64,000 nt of DNA from positions 248,001 through 312,000 of the forward strand of contig JABTUK010000004.1 of NCBI GenBank assembly GCA_015075405.1, in the 5' to 3' direction. The notes beneath the pieces were generated by a model, which saw only the letters and a program-made list of their open reading frames with translations, had not been told where the DNA came from and did no database searches. Origin of the DNA: Anaerolineales bacterium (GTDB lineage: Bacteria > Chloroflexota > Anaerolineae > 4572-78 > J111). Shown here piece by piece: positions 33,658 through 42,310 of this stretch. Position numbers and translations under genes: made by a program. How positions within the stretch are numbered: the stretch's first letter is position 1; each line of letters opens with the position of its first letter.

Positions 33658-33837
33658 GAGCATTCGGAAACCCCAGAGGCAACCTTGCCACCGACTCTCG
33701 TCCGGCGATGAAGTCGCCGGACTATACAACAACGCCCGATTAATCGGGCTTAAGCCGGGTTGACCCGGCGCTGTTTCCTAGCCCTGGTATTCATGCCAGG
33801 GCGGGCAAGTCAGACGAAATAGTTTTCGAATGCTCTC
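33656..33837. mobile_element. 182-bp non-autonomous element, copy 1
   Basis: Terminal inverted repeats GAGAGCATTCGGAAA and TTTTCGAATGCTCTC, flanked by the direct repeat AGATAT (33650-33655 and 33838-33843). Four inner stem-loops: TCCGGCGATGAAGTCGCCGGA, GCCCGATTAATCGGGC, GCCGGGTTGACCCGGC and a CCCTGGTATTCATGCCAGGG stem. No coding frame. Copy 2 at 49628-49810 is about 80-85% identical by eye. Confidence 0.85.
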
Positions 33838-33876
33838 AGATATGACTTACGCCCTTCAAAGCGAAAGGAACTACGC

Positions 33877-34923
33877 ATGAACACCTTCAATCCAACCGAC
33901 CATCCTCACCGGCGCTACAACCCCCTGACCGGCGAATGGGTGCTAGTTTCGCCCCATCGCACCAAGCGGCCCTGGCAGGGCCAGGTGGAGCGGCCGCCAC
34001 AGGAAACTCGCCCGGCTTATGATCCTCAATGCTACCTCTGTCCGGGGAACAGCCGCGCCGGTGGCCTCCAAAATCCCCCTTATGACAGCACCTTTGTCTT
34101 TACCAACGATTTTTCGGCCCTGCTGCCCGACACCCCCCCGGCGGCCATCGCCTCGCATCCCCTGCTGCGAACCGAGAGCGAGTCGGGTATTTGTCGCGTC
34201 ATCTGTTTTTCCCCCCGCCACGATTTGACCCTGCCGGAGATGGCCGTCGAAGATATCCGCCATGTCATTGACGTTTGGGCCGAGCAGGTGACGGAATTGG
34301 GTAAACAGTATCGCTGGGTCCAGGTTTTTGAAAATAAAGGGGCAATTATGGGCTGTTCTAATCCCCATCCCCACGGCCAAATTTGGGCCGGCAGCGCCCT
34401 GCCCAACGAACCGGCCAAAGAGGAGCGCCAACAGCGGGTCTATTTTGAGGAGCGCAAGCTGCCGTTGCTGGTTGATTACGCCGACATCGAGTCAATTCTG
34501 CGCGAGCGAATTGTGGTTGAAAACAAAGATTGGGTGGCGGTTGTGCCTTACTGGGCTGTCTGGCCTTTTGAAACTTTGTTATTACCCCGCCGTCACGTTT
34601 TGCGCCTGCCCGACCTGACCGACTCGGAGCGAGACGCCCTGGCCGACATCCTCAAGCGGCTGCTGACCAGATACGACAACCTCTTCGAGGTCTCGTTCCC
34701 CTATTCAATGGGCTGGCATGGCGCACCCACTGATGACGGTGATTATTCTCATTGGCAGCTCCACGCCCATTTTTATCCGCCTTTGTTGCGCTCGGCGACG
34801 GTCAAAAAGTTCATGGTCGGTTATGAAATGCTGGGCGAAGCTCAGCGCGATTTGACCGCGGAACAGGCGGCAGACCGGCTGCGGAGCGCGCCGGAAGTTC
34901 ACTACAAAAACATCAAAGATTAA
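33877..34923 (+). CDS. galT: Galactose-1-phosphate uridylyltransferase
   Basis: Leloir-pathway enzyme that moves UMP from UDP-glucose to galactose-1-phosphate, 348 residues. Seen: RRYNPLTGEWVLVSPHR at the N terminus, metal-binding CYLCPGN near 52-57, FSPRHD, and active-site HPHGQIW near 164 (His-Pro-His). Further HAHFYPP motif at the C terminus. It lies between two alpha-galactosidases, giving galactose release and activation in one transcript; GH4 follows after 21 bases. No galactokinase is in the window. AAAGGA ribosome site. Confidence 0.95.
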   Translation: MNTFNPTDHPHRRYNPLTGEWVLVSPHRTKRPWQGQVERPPQETRPAYDPQCYLCPGNSRAGGLQNPPYDSTFVFTNDFSALLPDTPPAAIASHPLLRTESESGICRVICFSPRHDLTLPEMAVEDIRHVIDVWAEQVTELGKQYRWVQVFENKGAIMGCSNPHPHGQIWAGSALPNEPAKEERQQRVYFEERKLPLLVDYADIESILRERIVVENKDWVAVVPYWAVWPFETLLLPRRHVLRLPDLTDSERDALADILKRLLTRYDNLFEVSFPYSMGWHGAPTDDGDYSHWQLHAHFYPPLLRSATVKKFMVGYEMLGEAQRDLTAEQAADRLRSAPEVHYKNIKD

Positions 34924-34944
34924 AACACGGAAGGATTATAACGA

Positions 34945-36330
34945 ATGCCCAAAATTGTCTTCATCGGTGCAGGTAGTACCGTTTTTGCCAAAAATTTACT
35001 GGGGGATATTCTCCATTACCCCGACCTTGCCCAGTCAACCATCAGCCTGTTTGATATTAATGAAAAACGGCTGCGCGAATCCGAGGCGGTGGCCCGGCGT
35101 GTCAGCCAGATTTTGAATGTTTCGCCCACAATTGAAACCACCACCCAGCGCCGGGCGGCCCTGGATGGGGCTGATTACGCCATTGCCATGTTTCAGGTGG
35201 GCGGCTACCAGCCCAGCACGGTCATTGATTTTGAAATCCCTCAAAAGTATGGCCTGCGTCAAACTATCGGCGACACGTTGGGTATCGGCGGGATTATGCG
35301 CGGCCTGCGGACCATTCCGGTGCTGCTGGATATGTGTCGCGAGATGGAAGAACTCTGCCCCGACGTCACTTTTCTCAATTACGTCAACCCGATGGCTATG
35401 AACTGCTGGGCCATCCACCGGGGCAGCAAAATTAAAACGGTGGGTTTGTGTCACAGCGTCCCGCACACCGCCGCCGACCTGGCCGAGGATATCGGCGTAC
35501 CGATTGAAGAGATCAACTATCTGGTGGCCGGCATCAATCATGTGGCCTTTTATCTGAAATTTGAACGCAACGGCGAAGACCTGTATCCGCTGATTCGCCG
35601 GGTGTTGGAAGAAGGCCGCGTGCCGGAGTGGAACCGGGTACGCTATGAAGCCTTCAAGCGTTTGGGCTACTTTGTCACCGAGTCGAGCGAGCATTTCAGC
35701 GAGTATGTGCCCTGGTTTATCAAACGCGACCGGCCCGATCTCATCGAGAAATTCAACATTCCCCTGGACGAGTATTTGGGCCGCTGCCAGGCCCAGATCA
35801 AAGCCTGGGAGTTTGCCCAGAAAGCGCAGGAGGACCCGGAACGCTACTCGGTGGAGGCGCTGCGACGCGAACTGGCGGGTATTCCCATGATGCCGCAATC
35901 GCGTGAGTGGACGATTGGGGCATTGGAGACAATGAATGAAGTCAAACCCAGCGTGGAATATGGTTCCGGTATCATCCACAGCCTGGAAACCGGCCAGCCG
36001 AGGGTGGTTTACGGCAATGTGCCCAACCAGGGGCTAATTGACAACCTGCCCCAGGGCTGCTGCGTCGAGGCGCCCTGCCTGGTGGACAAAAATGGCCTCC
36101 AGCCGACCCGTATCGGCAGCTTGCCGCCGCACCTGGCCGCTCTGATGCAGACCAATATCAATGTCCAGGCGTTAACTGTCGAAGCCGCCCTCACCCGCAA
36201 ACGGGAGCACATTTACCACGCCGCCATGCTCGACCCGCACACCGCCGCCGAGTTGGACTTGGAGCAGATTTGGAATCTGGTGGATGATTTGATTGAGGCG
36301 CACGGAGAGATGCTGCCGGAGTATCACTAA
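34945..36330 (+). CDS. melA: GH4 family glycosidase, probably alpha-galactosidase
   Basis: 461 residues. GH4 enzymes use NAD+ and Mn2+ with an oxidation-elimination route. Seen: dinucleotide-binding IGAGSTVFAKNLLGDIL at the N terminus, LRTIPVLLDMCREM, NYVNPMAMNCWA, the metal Cys in GLCHSVPHT (near 174) and NHVAFYLKF. Length and the SVPHT pattern favour MelA-type alpha-galactosidase over glucosidase or galacturonidase, though substrate cannot be proved from sequence. AAGGA ribosome site. Last gene of the plus-strand locus, closed by the palindromic terminator at 36346-36380. Confidence 0.88.
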   Translation: MPKIVFIGAGSTVFAKNLLGDILHYPDLAQSTISLFDINEKRLRESEAVARRVSQILNVSPTIETTTQRRAALDGADYAIAMFQVGGYQPSTVIDFEIPQKYGLRQTIGDTLGIGGIMRGLRTIPVLLDMCREMEELCPDVTFLNYVNPMAMNCWAIHRGSKIKTVGLCHSVPHTAADLAEDIGVPIEEINYLVAGINHVAFYLKFERNGEDLYPLIRRVLEEGRVPEWNRVRYEAFKRLGYFVTESSEHFSEYVPWFIKRDRPDLIEKFNIPLDEYLGRCQAQIKAWEFAQKAQEDPERYSVEALRRELAGIPMMPQSREWTIGALETMNEVKPSVEYGSGIIHSLETGQPRVVYGNVPNQGLIDNLPQGCCVEAPCLVDKNGLQPTRIGSLPPHLAALMQTNINVQALTVEAALTRKREHIYHAAMLDPHTAAELDLEQIWNLVDDLIEAHGEMLPEYH

Positions 36331-36345
36331 AAGTTTACCCATTTC

Positions 36346-36380
36346 AAACCTGTCAGGTCTGTCAGACCTGACAGGTTTTT
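36346..36380. terminator. Bidirectional palindromic terminator
   Basis: Arms AAACCTGTCAGGTCT and AGACCTGACAGGTTT pair perfectly around GTC, and the right arm runs into T5. Lies between the convergent GH4 and amidohydrolase genes. The same palindrome is found inside the McrB-like gene at 17818-17856, so it is also a dispersed repeat. Confidence 0.8.
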
Positions 36381-37694
36381 CTATTGGGCAATCTGCTGCG
36401 CCAACTCCTGCACCGCCGCGATGGCGCTGGCTTCGTCAATCGTGAGCAACTGGCGCTGCTGCATGACCGTCCGCCCGCGAATAAGCGCCGTCGCCACGTC
36501 GTCGCGCCCGACGGCGTAGATCAGATGAGAATAAACATCGTAACGGGGAACAAGGTGGGGCCGGCTGAGGTCAATCAAAATAATATCAGCCTCCTTGCCG
36601 GCCGCCAGCGAGCCGATTTTGTCGCCCAGACCCAGCGCTATGGCCGCATCGCAGGTGACCATTTTGACCACCTCCTGCGCCGAAAGCAGGGTGGGATTTT
36701 GCTGGACACCTTTGTGCAGCACCGCCGCCAGACGCATAGCCGCCCACATATCCAGGTCGTTGCTGCTGACCGGGCCATCCGTGCCGAGGGTAGTCTGCAC
36801 CCCGGCTTGGCGCATCTGCGGCAGCGGCGCTATACCCGAACCCAGCTTGAGGTTCGACATAGGACAGTGAGCTACGACCGTCTGCCGTTGAGCCAACAGC
36901 TCAATTTCATCCCCGCGCAGGTGGACGCAGTGGGCCAGCACGGTCCGCTCGGTCAGCATACCCAGAGCATCCAGGTGACGCGGCGGGCTTTGCCCATAAC
37001 GTTCACTCACTGTTGTTACCTCTTTGGCTGTCTCCGAGGCATGGGTCGTCAGCAGCACGCCAAATTCGTCGGCCAGCGCCTGGGCCTCCTGCAAATATTG
37101 GGGTGAAACGGTGTAGGTGCTGTGAGGGGTCACACAGGGGGTGATGAGCGGGTCGTGTTGATACTGCTGCAAAAATTCCCGCCCGCGGGCGGTGCGCTGC
37201 TCGACCGGAATCTTGTCCGGCTCGGCCAAATCAAAATAAACCGGGCCGGTCATCAGCCGGAAACCGGCCGCCTGGGCCACCTGGGCCGACACTTCGGGAA
37301 ACCAGAACATATCCAGAGCGGTGGTTGTCCCGCTGCGAATCATCTCCGCCTGGGCCAGTTGCGCCCCGAACTGCACCGTGTCGGGCCGCAGAAATTTACG
37401 CTCGGCCACCCACAGCCGTTCGAGCCAGGGTTCCAGGGCCAGATCGTCCACCAGCCCCCGGAAAAGCGCGTCGGCGGCGTGGGTGTGGGTGTTGATCAGG
37501 CCGGGCATAACCAATTGGCCCGTCGCGTCAATGATCTCGGTGGCAGGGCCGATAAACCCACTCAAACTGCCGGACGCGCCCGCCGCCACAATTTTAGCCC
37601 CCACAATCGCCACTGCCCCGTCGTCTATCAGGCTGAGCTGATCGTCCATCGTCACGACCAAGCCGTGCATGATGAGTTTATCGGCGGGTTGCAT
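36381..37694 (-). CDS. Amidohydrolase of the MTA/SAH/guanine deaminase group
   Basis: 437 residues, metal-dependent deaminase acting on a purine-type substrate. Seen: N-terminal cap strand, metal ligands NTHTHAADALFRG (near 68-80), His in LLTTHASETAKE, HCVHLRGDEI and Asp in LGTDGPVSSND. It closes a minus-strand operon that begins with a nucleoside-type BMP importer, so deamination of adenosine, methylthioadenosine or S-adenosylhomocysteine is the best guess; exact substrate open. Confidence 0.87.
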   Translation of the reverse strand: MQPADKLIMHGLVVTMDDQLSLIDDGAVAIVGAKIVAAGASGSLSGFIGPATEIIDATGQLVMPGLINTHTHAADALFRGLVDDLALEPWLERLWVAERKFLRPDTVQFGAQLAQAEMIRSGTTTALDMFWFPEVSAQVAQAAGFRLMTGPVYFDLAEPDKIPVEQRTARGREFLQQYQHDPLITPCVTPHSTYTVSPQYLQEAQALADEFGVLLTTHASETAKEVTTVSERYGQSPPRHLDALGMLTERTVLAHCVHLRGDEIELLAQRQTVVAHCPMSNLKLGSGIAPLPQMRQAGVQTTLGTDGPVSSNDLDMWAAMRLAAVLHKGVQQNPTLLSAQEVVKMVTCDAAIALGLGDKIGSLAAGKEADIILIDLSRPHLVPRYDVYSHLIYAVGRDDVATALIRGRTVMQQRQLLTIDEASAIAAVQELAQQIAQ

Positions 37695-37744
37695 CAGATA
37701 TTACCTCGATAGTGTGGTATTTCCACGATGCTCTTAATAGTGAG

Positions 37745-37781
37745 CTTAGAAGATTCCTCCCTACGGTCGGAATGACAGGAA
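37745..37781 (-). repeat. Half-copy of the GTCATTCCGACCG element
   Basis: Reads GTCATTCCGACCGTAGGGAG on the minus strand, matching one end of the complete element at 45021-45114. Confidence 0.55.
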
Positions 37782-37789
37782 CGGGTAGC

Positions 37790-37815
37790 AATCGTAAATC
37801 GTAAATCGTAAATCA
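37790..37815. repeat. CGTAAAT heptad array
   Basis: Three CGTAAAT units; the last overlaps the stop codon of the SDR gene. Confidence 0.7.
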
Positions 37816-38589
37816 ATAGGGCGTATCGCCCCCATCCACATTGATCGCCTGCCCGCGAATAATCGTGGCCTGCTCGGATAATAAAAAAGCGACCACCCGC
37901 CCCACCTCGATGGGCTGGACGTGGCGGTTCATCTGGTGGGGTTTCATCGTTTTGACCAGTTCGTGCGGATCGCCGCCGATGCGCCGGGTGAGCCATTCGG
38001 CCACACCCAACAGCATAGGGGTGTCTACTCCGCCGGGACAAACGGCATTGACGTTGATGTTGTGCTCGGCCCACTCCAGCGAGAGCGAACGGGTCAAGTT
38101 GATCACCGCCGCTTTGCTGGCATTGTAGGCAGCCATGTTGCGGTAGCCCACCTTGCCGGCGTTGGAAGCGATATTAACAATCGCGCCGCCTGTGCCTTGA
38201 GCAATCATCTGTTTAGCCGCCAATTGGCAGCACACAAAGAGGCCTTGCGTATTAACCTCGAACTGAAAGGCCCAATCTTCTTCGCTCATATCAAGGGCGC
38301 TGTCCATTTTGACTACCCCGGCATTGTTAACCCAGCCATCGAGCCGGCCAAAGGCAGCAACAGCCTGCTGGATGGCGCTGCTCATTTCCTGAGCGTCAAG
38401 CACATCGGCAATCAGGGGCAGGGTGTGCTGCCCGCTGGCTTCGACCAGTTGGGCCGTTTCCTGCACCGTCTCCAGCCGCAAATCGCTGACCACCACCTGC
38501 GCCCCGGCCTCGGCCACCGCCTGAGCAATTCCCCGACCCATGCCCTGCCCGGCCCCGGTGACGAAAATGACTTTGTCTTTGAGAAGCAT
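37813..38589 (-). CDS. Short-chain dehydrogenase/reductase
   Basis: 258 residues, classical SDR. Seen: TGAGQGMGRGIA cofactor loop, NNAG in VNNAGVV, catalytic Ser (NIASNAGKVG), YNASK (Tyr-x-x-x-Lys) and the late VCPGGVDTPM motif. Substrate not predictable; it lies in the nucleoside operon, suggesting action on the sugar part or a product. Similar to the next upstream SDR but not a recent duplicate. Confidence 0.9.
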   Translation of the reverse strand: MLLKDKVIFVTGAGQGMGRGIAQAVAEAGAQVVVSDLRLETVQETAQLVEASGQHTLPLIADVLDAQEMSSAIQQAVAAFGRLDGWVNNAGVVKMDSALDMSEEDWAFQFEVNTQGLFVCCQLAAKQMIAQGTGGAIVNIASNAGKVGYRNMAAYNASKAAVINLTRSLSLEWAEHNINVNAVCPGGVDTPMLLGVAEWLTRRIGGDPHELVKTMKPHQMNRHVQPIEVGRVVAFLLSEQATIIRGQAINVDGGDTPY

Positions 38590-38614
38590 AAATTTCTCCT
38601 AAACTTGTCATAAA

Positions 38615-38665
38615 GCGTGATGCGTGATGCGTGATGCGTAATAATTCACGTTTCACGCATCACGT
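38615..38665. repeat. TGATGCG heptad hairpin
   Basis: Left arm three TGATGCG units, right arm TCACGTTTCACGCATCACG. Between the two SDR genes. Confidence 0.8.
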
Positions 38666-39450
38666 TAAAATATCTGCTTGGTCATCACCCCGCCATCCAC
38701 CCGCAAATTGGCCCCGGTGATCCAGCGGGCGGCGGGGGAGGCCAGAAAGAGACAGGCGTCGGCCACGTCGTCGGGCATACCCAGGCGGCCCAGCGGGGCG
38801 GCTTTCAAAAATCGCTCGACGCCCTCCGGCCAGGCTTGCTCGATGCCTTCGCGCCAGATCAGGCCGGGCGAAACCGAGTTCACCCGGATACCGTAGAGGC
38901 CCAATTCATTGGCCGCCGCCGCCGTGTGCATCACCACCCCACCTTTGGCCGCGTTGTAGTGGCTGTGCATAGGGGCCGGATTCTCCGCTTCAATCGAGGC
39001 GATGTTGATAATGGCTCCGCCTCCCCCTTGCGCCATCATCTGTTTGGCCGCCGCCTGGGTACAAAGAAAAGTGCTGCGCAGGTTGGAATTGACCACCTCA
39101 TCCCACTCGGCTTCGCTCATCTCCACCAGACTGACAAGAGGATACAACCCGGCGTTGTTGATTAATACGTCCAGCCGGCCAAAGGCTTCAACCGTTTGGC
39201 TGATCAGCGCTTCGACTTCGGCTTTTTGGGTCACATCGGCCCGGATGGCTATCGCCCGGCCTCCGCCAGCCTCGATTTGAGCGACAACCGCCTGCGCCCC
39301 GGCAGCGTTAAAACGATAATTGACCACCACCGCCGCGCCGGCCTCGGCAAAGCGGAGGGCAATGCCTGCCCCCAGCCCACCGCTGCTGCCGGTGACCAGG
39401 GCGACTTTGCCGGTGAAGTCGAGGAGGGTATGAGGAGAGGGTATACTCAT
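38665..39450 (-). CDS. Short-chain dehydrogenase/reductase
   Basis: 261 residues. Seen: TGSSGGLGAGIA cofactor loop, INNAGLYP, NIASIEAENPAP for the catalytic Ser and YNAAKGG for Tyr/Lys, then VSPGLIW. Resembles 3-oxoacyl-ACP reductase/glucose dehydrogenase-type SDRs. Its C-terminal stop abuts the heptad hairpin. Position in the nucleoside operon suggests shared transcription. Confidence 0.9.
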   Translation of the reverse strand: MSIPSPHTLLDFTGKVALVTGSSGGLGAGIALRFAEAGAAVVVNYRFNAAGAQAVVAQIEAGGGRAIAIRADVTQKAEVEALISQTVEAFGRLDVLINNAGLYPLVSLVEMSEAEWDEVVNSNLRSTFLCTQAAAKQMMAQGGGGAIINIASIEAENPAPMHSHYNAAKGGVVMHTAAAANELGLYGIRVNSVSPGLIWREGIEQAWPEGVERFLKAAPLGRLGMPDDVADACLFLASPAARWITGANLRVDGGVMTKQIF

Positions 39451-39507
39451 GGGTTACTCCTTAAATCTCAGATTGTCTCTACTTAAAGCAATCTTCTTTC
39501 ACAAGCA

Positions 39508-39601
39508 TCAGTAGATCCAATTTTTCACCGTAGCTGGCGCATCCCTATGCGTCAGCGGGCGGCATAGGGATGCCACCCTACAGGAAATTTGGATCCACTG
39601 A
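39508..39601. mobile_element. 94-bp non-autonomous element, copy 1
   Basis: Terminal inverted repeats TCAGTAGATCCAA...CCGTAG and CTAC...TTGGATCCACTGA of about 25 bp, flanked by a 3-bp direct repeat GCA (39505-39507 and 39602-39604). Inner hairpin GCATCCCTATGC...GCATAGGGATGC. Copy 2 is at 55629-55721. Confidence 0.85.
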
Positions 39602-39660
39602 GCATAGTTACGATTTGATGCAGTGTTCTAAATAGTTTTTGGTTATCCAGACACATATTA

Positions 39661-40098
39661 TTACCTCACCATCAAATATCCGCCGGCCAGCAGCAGAACT
39701 ACCGCCGCTAGCCGCCAACCATCAATAGGTCGAACCTCAACCCCAAACCAGCCGAACTGGTCAATCAGCATGCCCATGACCAATTGCCCGACGATGATCA
39801 AGGTTACGGCGGTCGTCGCGCCCAGGCGGGGCAGGGTATGAGTAAGGGTGAGATAAAGTATCAGGCCAAACACGCCCGAGCCAAGCATATACCAGGGCAA
39901 ACCGCGCCAGTTTTGAATTGTTTCGCCGCCGCGAGCCGCCAGCAGCAGGCCCGACAGAATCGCTCCGCTGATGTGGACAATAAAACTGCTGGCCGAACTG
40001 CCCACCCGCTGGCTCATGGCCCCGGCAATCGGCCCCTGCAGACCAACGGAAACCCCGCCGAGCAAACCGATCAGGATGGTCAATACAATTTCGAGCAT
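39661..40098 (-). CDS. YdcZ/DUF606-type small membrane transporter
   Basis: 145 residues from the ATG at 40098 (MLEIVLTILIGLLGG); a longer frame begins within a repeat and is rejected. Five hydrophobic helices cover nearly the entire chain. GLQGPIAGAMSQRVGSSASSF matches the DUF606 half-module of the drug/metabolite transporter group. Probably transports a small metabolite linked to the operon. Confidence 0.82.
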   Translation of the reverse strand: MLEIVLTILIGLLGGVSVGLQGPIAGAMSQRVGSSASSFIVHISGAILSGLLLAARGGETIQNWRGLPWYMLGSGVFGLILYLTLTHTLPRLGATTAVTLIIVGQLVMGMLIDQFGWFGVEVRPIDGWRLAAVVLLLAGGYLMVR

Positions 40099-40127
40099 GG
40101 AGAAAACCTTTCTGATGAGGAAGGTGG

Positions 40128-40186
40128 GTGATGCGTGATACGTGATGCGTAAAACGCTTTGTATCACGCATCACGTATCACGCATC
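40128..40186. repeat. TGATGCG/TGATACG heptad hairpin
   Basis: Left arm TGATGCG-TGATACG-TGATGCG, right arm TATCACGCATCACGTATCACGC. Between the transporter and permease genes. Confidence 0.8.
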
Positions 40187-40227
40187 AAAAGTCTTAAAGT
40201 CGCCTGCATGAACAAAAATCTGGCTTA

Positions 40228-41154
40228 TTATACCGTCATTCTGCGCCGCCGCCGACGTTGAGCCTCGATGATGAATAGGCTGACCAGTGTGACCACATAA
40301 GGAACCATGCCGGTGAACTGCGACGGCATTTGCAGCCCTTGCAGCCGAAACCCAATCGAGTCGGCCAGGCCAAAGAGGAGGCTGGCGGCAAAAACACCCA
40401 GTGGATGCGCCTGGCCGAACATGACCGCGACCACCGCAATCCAGCCCCGCCCGGCGCTCATGTTTTCCACAAAGAGGGTCACATTGCCCAGCGAAAGCTG
40501 CGCCCCGGCCAGCCCGCACAGCGCCCCGGAGAGCAGCACCGCCAGGTAGCGCAGGGCCGTCACATTGACCCCCAGCGTGGCCGCCGCTTCGGGGTGCTCG
40601 CCGACGCCGCGCATGCGCAGTCCCAAAGCGTGCCGGAAAAGCAACAACTGCATGCCTACCACCAGCAGCCAGGACAGATAAATTAGCCAACTATGCCCCG
40701 ATAACAGCGGGCCTAAAATCGGCAGGGTTTCTATGCCAGGCAGGTCAATTTTTCCCAACCCCTGGATGCTGGGATCCTGAAATGCTCCCTTGACTCCAAA
40801 AATGGTTCGCAGCAAAAAAACGGTCAATCCCGCCGCCAGCAAATTGAGGGCGATGCCCAGCACAATCATATCGCCGCGCAGGGTGATGGCGAATAGGGCA
40901 AATATGGCTGCCAGGGCCGCTCCCGCCAGAGCCGCCGCCAGCACCCCTCCGACCGCGCTGCCGGCATAATAACTGCCGACCACCGCCGCAAACGCGCCGG
41001 TCAGCATCAATCCTTCCAGGGCAATATTAAAGACGCCCACCCGCTCGCAAATCAGCCCGCCCAATGCCGCCAGCAAAATGGGCGTCACAAAGCGGAAGGT
41101 GGAGTTGAGTAGGGTCGCGTCGAAGATATTGAGAAAGTCGGTCATAGGTTTCAT
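40228..41154 (-). CDS. Nucleoside-type ABC permease (BmpA system, second)
   Basis: 308 residues with about eight membrane helices. Matches the branched-chain/nucleoside permease family (BPD_transp_2), with GLICERVGVFNIALEGLMLTG near the N terminus, the motif typical of NupQ/YufQ-type proteins. Forms the channel with the next upstream permease. Confidence 0.9.
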   Translation of the reverse strand: MKPMTDFLNIFDATLLNSTFRFVTPILLAALGGLICERVGVFNIALEGLMLTGAFAAVVGSYYAGSAVGGVLAAALAGAALAAIFALFAITLRGDMIVLGIALNLLAAGLTVFLLRTIFGVKGAFQDPSIQGLGKIDLPGIETLPILGPLLSGHSWLIYLSWLLVVGMQLLLFRHALGLRMRGVGEHPEAAATLGVNVTALRYLAVLLSGALCGLAGAQLSLGNVTLFVENMSAGRGWIAVVAVMFGQAHPLGVFAASLLFGLADSIGFRLQGLQMPSQFTGMVPYVVTLVSLFIIEAQRRRRRRMTV

Positions 41155-41213
41155 CGTGGTGCGTGGTGCGTGGTGCGTGGAATACTTTACGCACTACGCA
41201 CCACGCACCACGT
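41155..41213. repeat. GTGGTGC heptad hairpin
   Basis: Left arm three to four CGTGGTG units, right arm ACGCACTACGCACCACGCACCACG. Between the two permease genes. Confidence 0.8.
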
Positions 41214-41217
41214 TTCC

Positions 41218-42291
41218 TTACTCTTTACTTTCCTCTGCCCCACCATCGCCAAAATGAAACCGTTGGCGGGCGGCGACCAGCAGGATAATCAGGGCTTGCA
41301 GCACCCGCGATAACTCACGCGGGACTTCGGTGGCTCGTTCCAGGGCAAAGCCGCCCGTCTGCACCGCCGAGAAGAACAGCCCGGCCAGCAGCACGCCCAG
41401 CGGGTTCGAGCCGGACAGGAGCGCGGTCATCAGGCCGACCCAGGCATACAGGGGCGAGGTCAGCGCGTCGTCAATGTAACGCTGGTGGACCCCCAACACC
41501 TCAATCGCCCCGACGATGCCGGCAATCGCCCCGCTGGTAAACATAACCCGGTAGCTCAGGCGGCGCAGGTCTACCCCGCCGTAGCGCACAAAATTGGCGT
41601 TCAGCCCAGCCATACGCATCTCATAGCCTACCACCGTGCGATTAATGATAAACGCGGCCAGCAGAGCCAACCCCAGGGTGATGAAGATACCAGCGTGTAG
41701 CCGGCCATCCTGGCTCAGCGGCGGCAAGTTGACCGCGGCCGGGACCATGTAGGTTTGGGCCATGCCGGAAGGGACATCGCGGAAGGGGTGGGTGGTTAAG
41801 TAGGAGGCAAAAAAACGAGCCGGATAGTTCATCAACAAAGTGCTGATGAGTAAGGGCACGTTAAAGCGAAACTGAAAAAAGGCAGCCAGCCAGGCATATA
41901 ATCCGGCGACCAGCGCCGCCGCCACAAAAGCGACCAGCATCAACAGCGGGGCGGGCAGCGGGATGTAAATGGCCACCAGGGCTGCGGTTAGCGCGCCAAG
42001 AACCAGTTGGCCCTCGCCGCCCAGGTTGAAAAAGCCGGCTCTAAAAGCCACTGCGGCTGTCAAGCCCATGCCCACAATCGGCGCAGCCCGGCTTAAGGTC
42101 GAGGCGAGATTCTGTCCCCCCACCGCCCCTTCGAGCATAGCCCAATACGCTTCCAGGGGGTTGTGCCCGGTGATGAGCATAATCACCGCCCCAATCAGCA
42201 CCGCCCCCAGAATAGCCAGCAGGGGCGCTTGCAGCGTATTAATAATAGGTCGCATCGTGGCGGAGAAAGGGAGAGCGGCTTTTGGTTGCAT
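41218..42291 (-). CDS. Nucleoside-type ABC permease (BmpA system, first)
   Basis: 357 residues, about eight to ten helices. GHNPLEAYWAMLEGAVG and RAGFFNLGGEGQLVLGAL match the NupP/YufP-type permeases of BMP-family importers. Paired with the downstream permease; 19 bases follow the ATPase stop. Confidence 0.9.
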   Translation of the reverse strand: MQPKAALPFSATMRPIINTLQAPLLAILGAVLIGAVIMLITGHNPLEAYWAMLEGAVGGQNLASTLSRAAPIVGMGLTAAVAFRAGFFNLGGEGQLVLGALTAALVAIYIPLPAPLLMLVAFVAAALVAGLYAWLAAFFQFRFNVPLLISTLLMNYPARFFASYLTTHPFRDVPSGMAQTYMVPAAVNLPPLSQDGRLHAGIFITLGLALLAAFIINRTVVGYEMRMAGLNANFVRYGGVDLRRLSYRVMFTSGAIAGIVGAIEVLGVHQRYIDDALTSPLYAWVGLMTALLSGSNPLGVLLAGLFFSAVQTGGFALERATEVPRELSRVLQALIILLVAARQRFHFGDGGAEESKE

Positions 42292-42310
42292 CTAAATCTT
42301 TTCTAATTTC

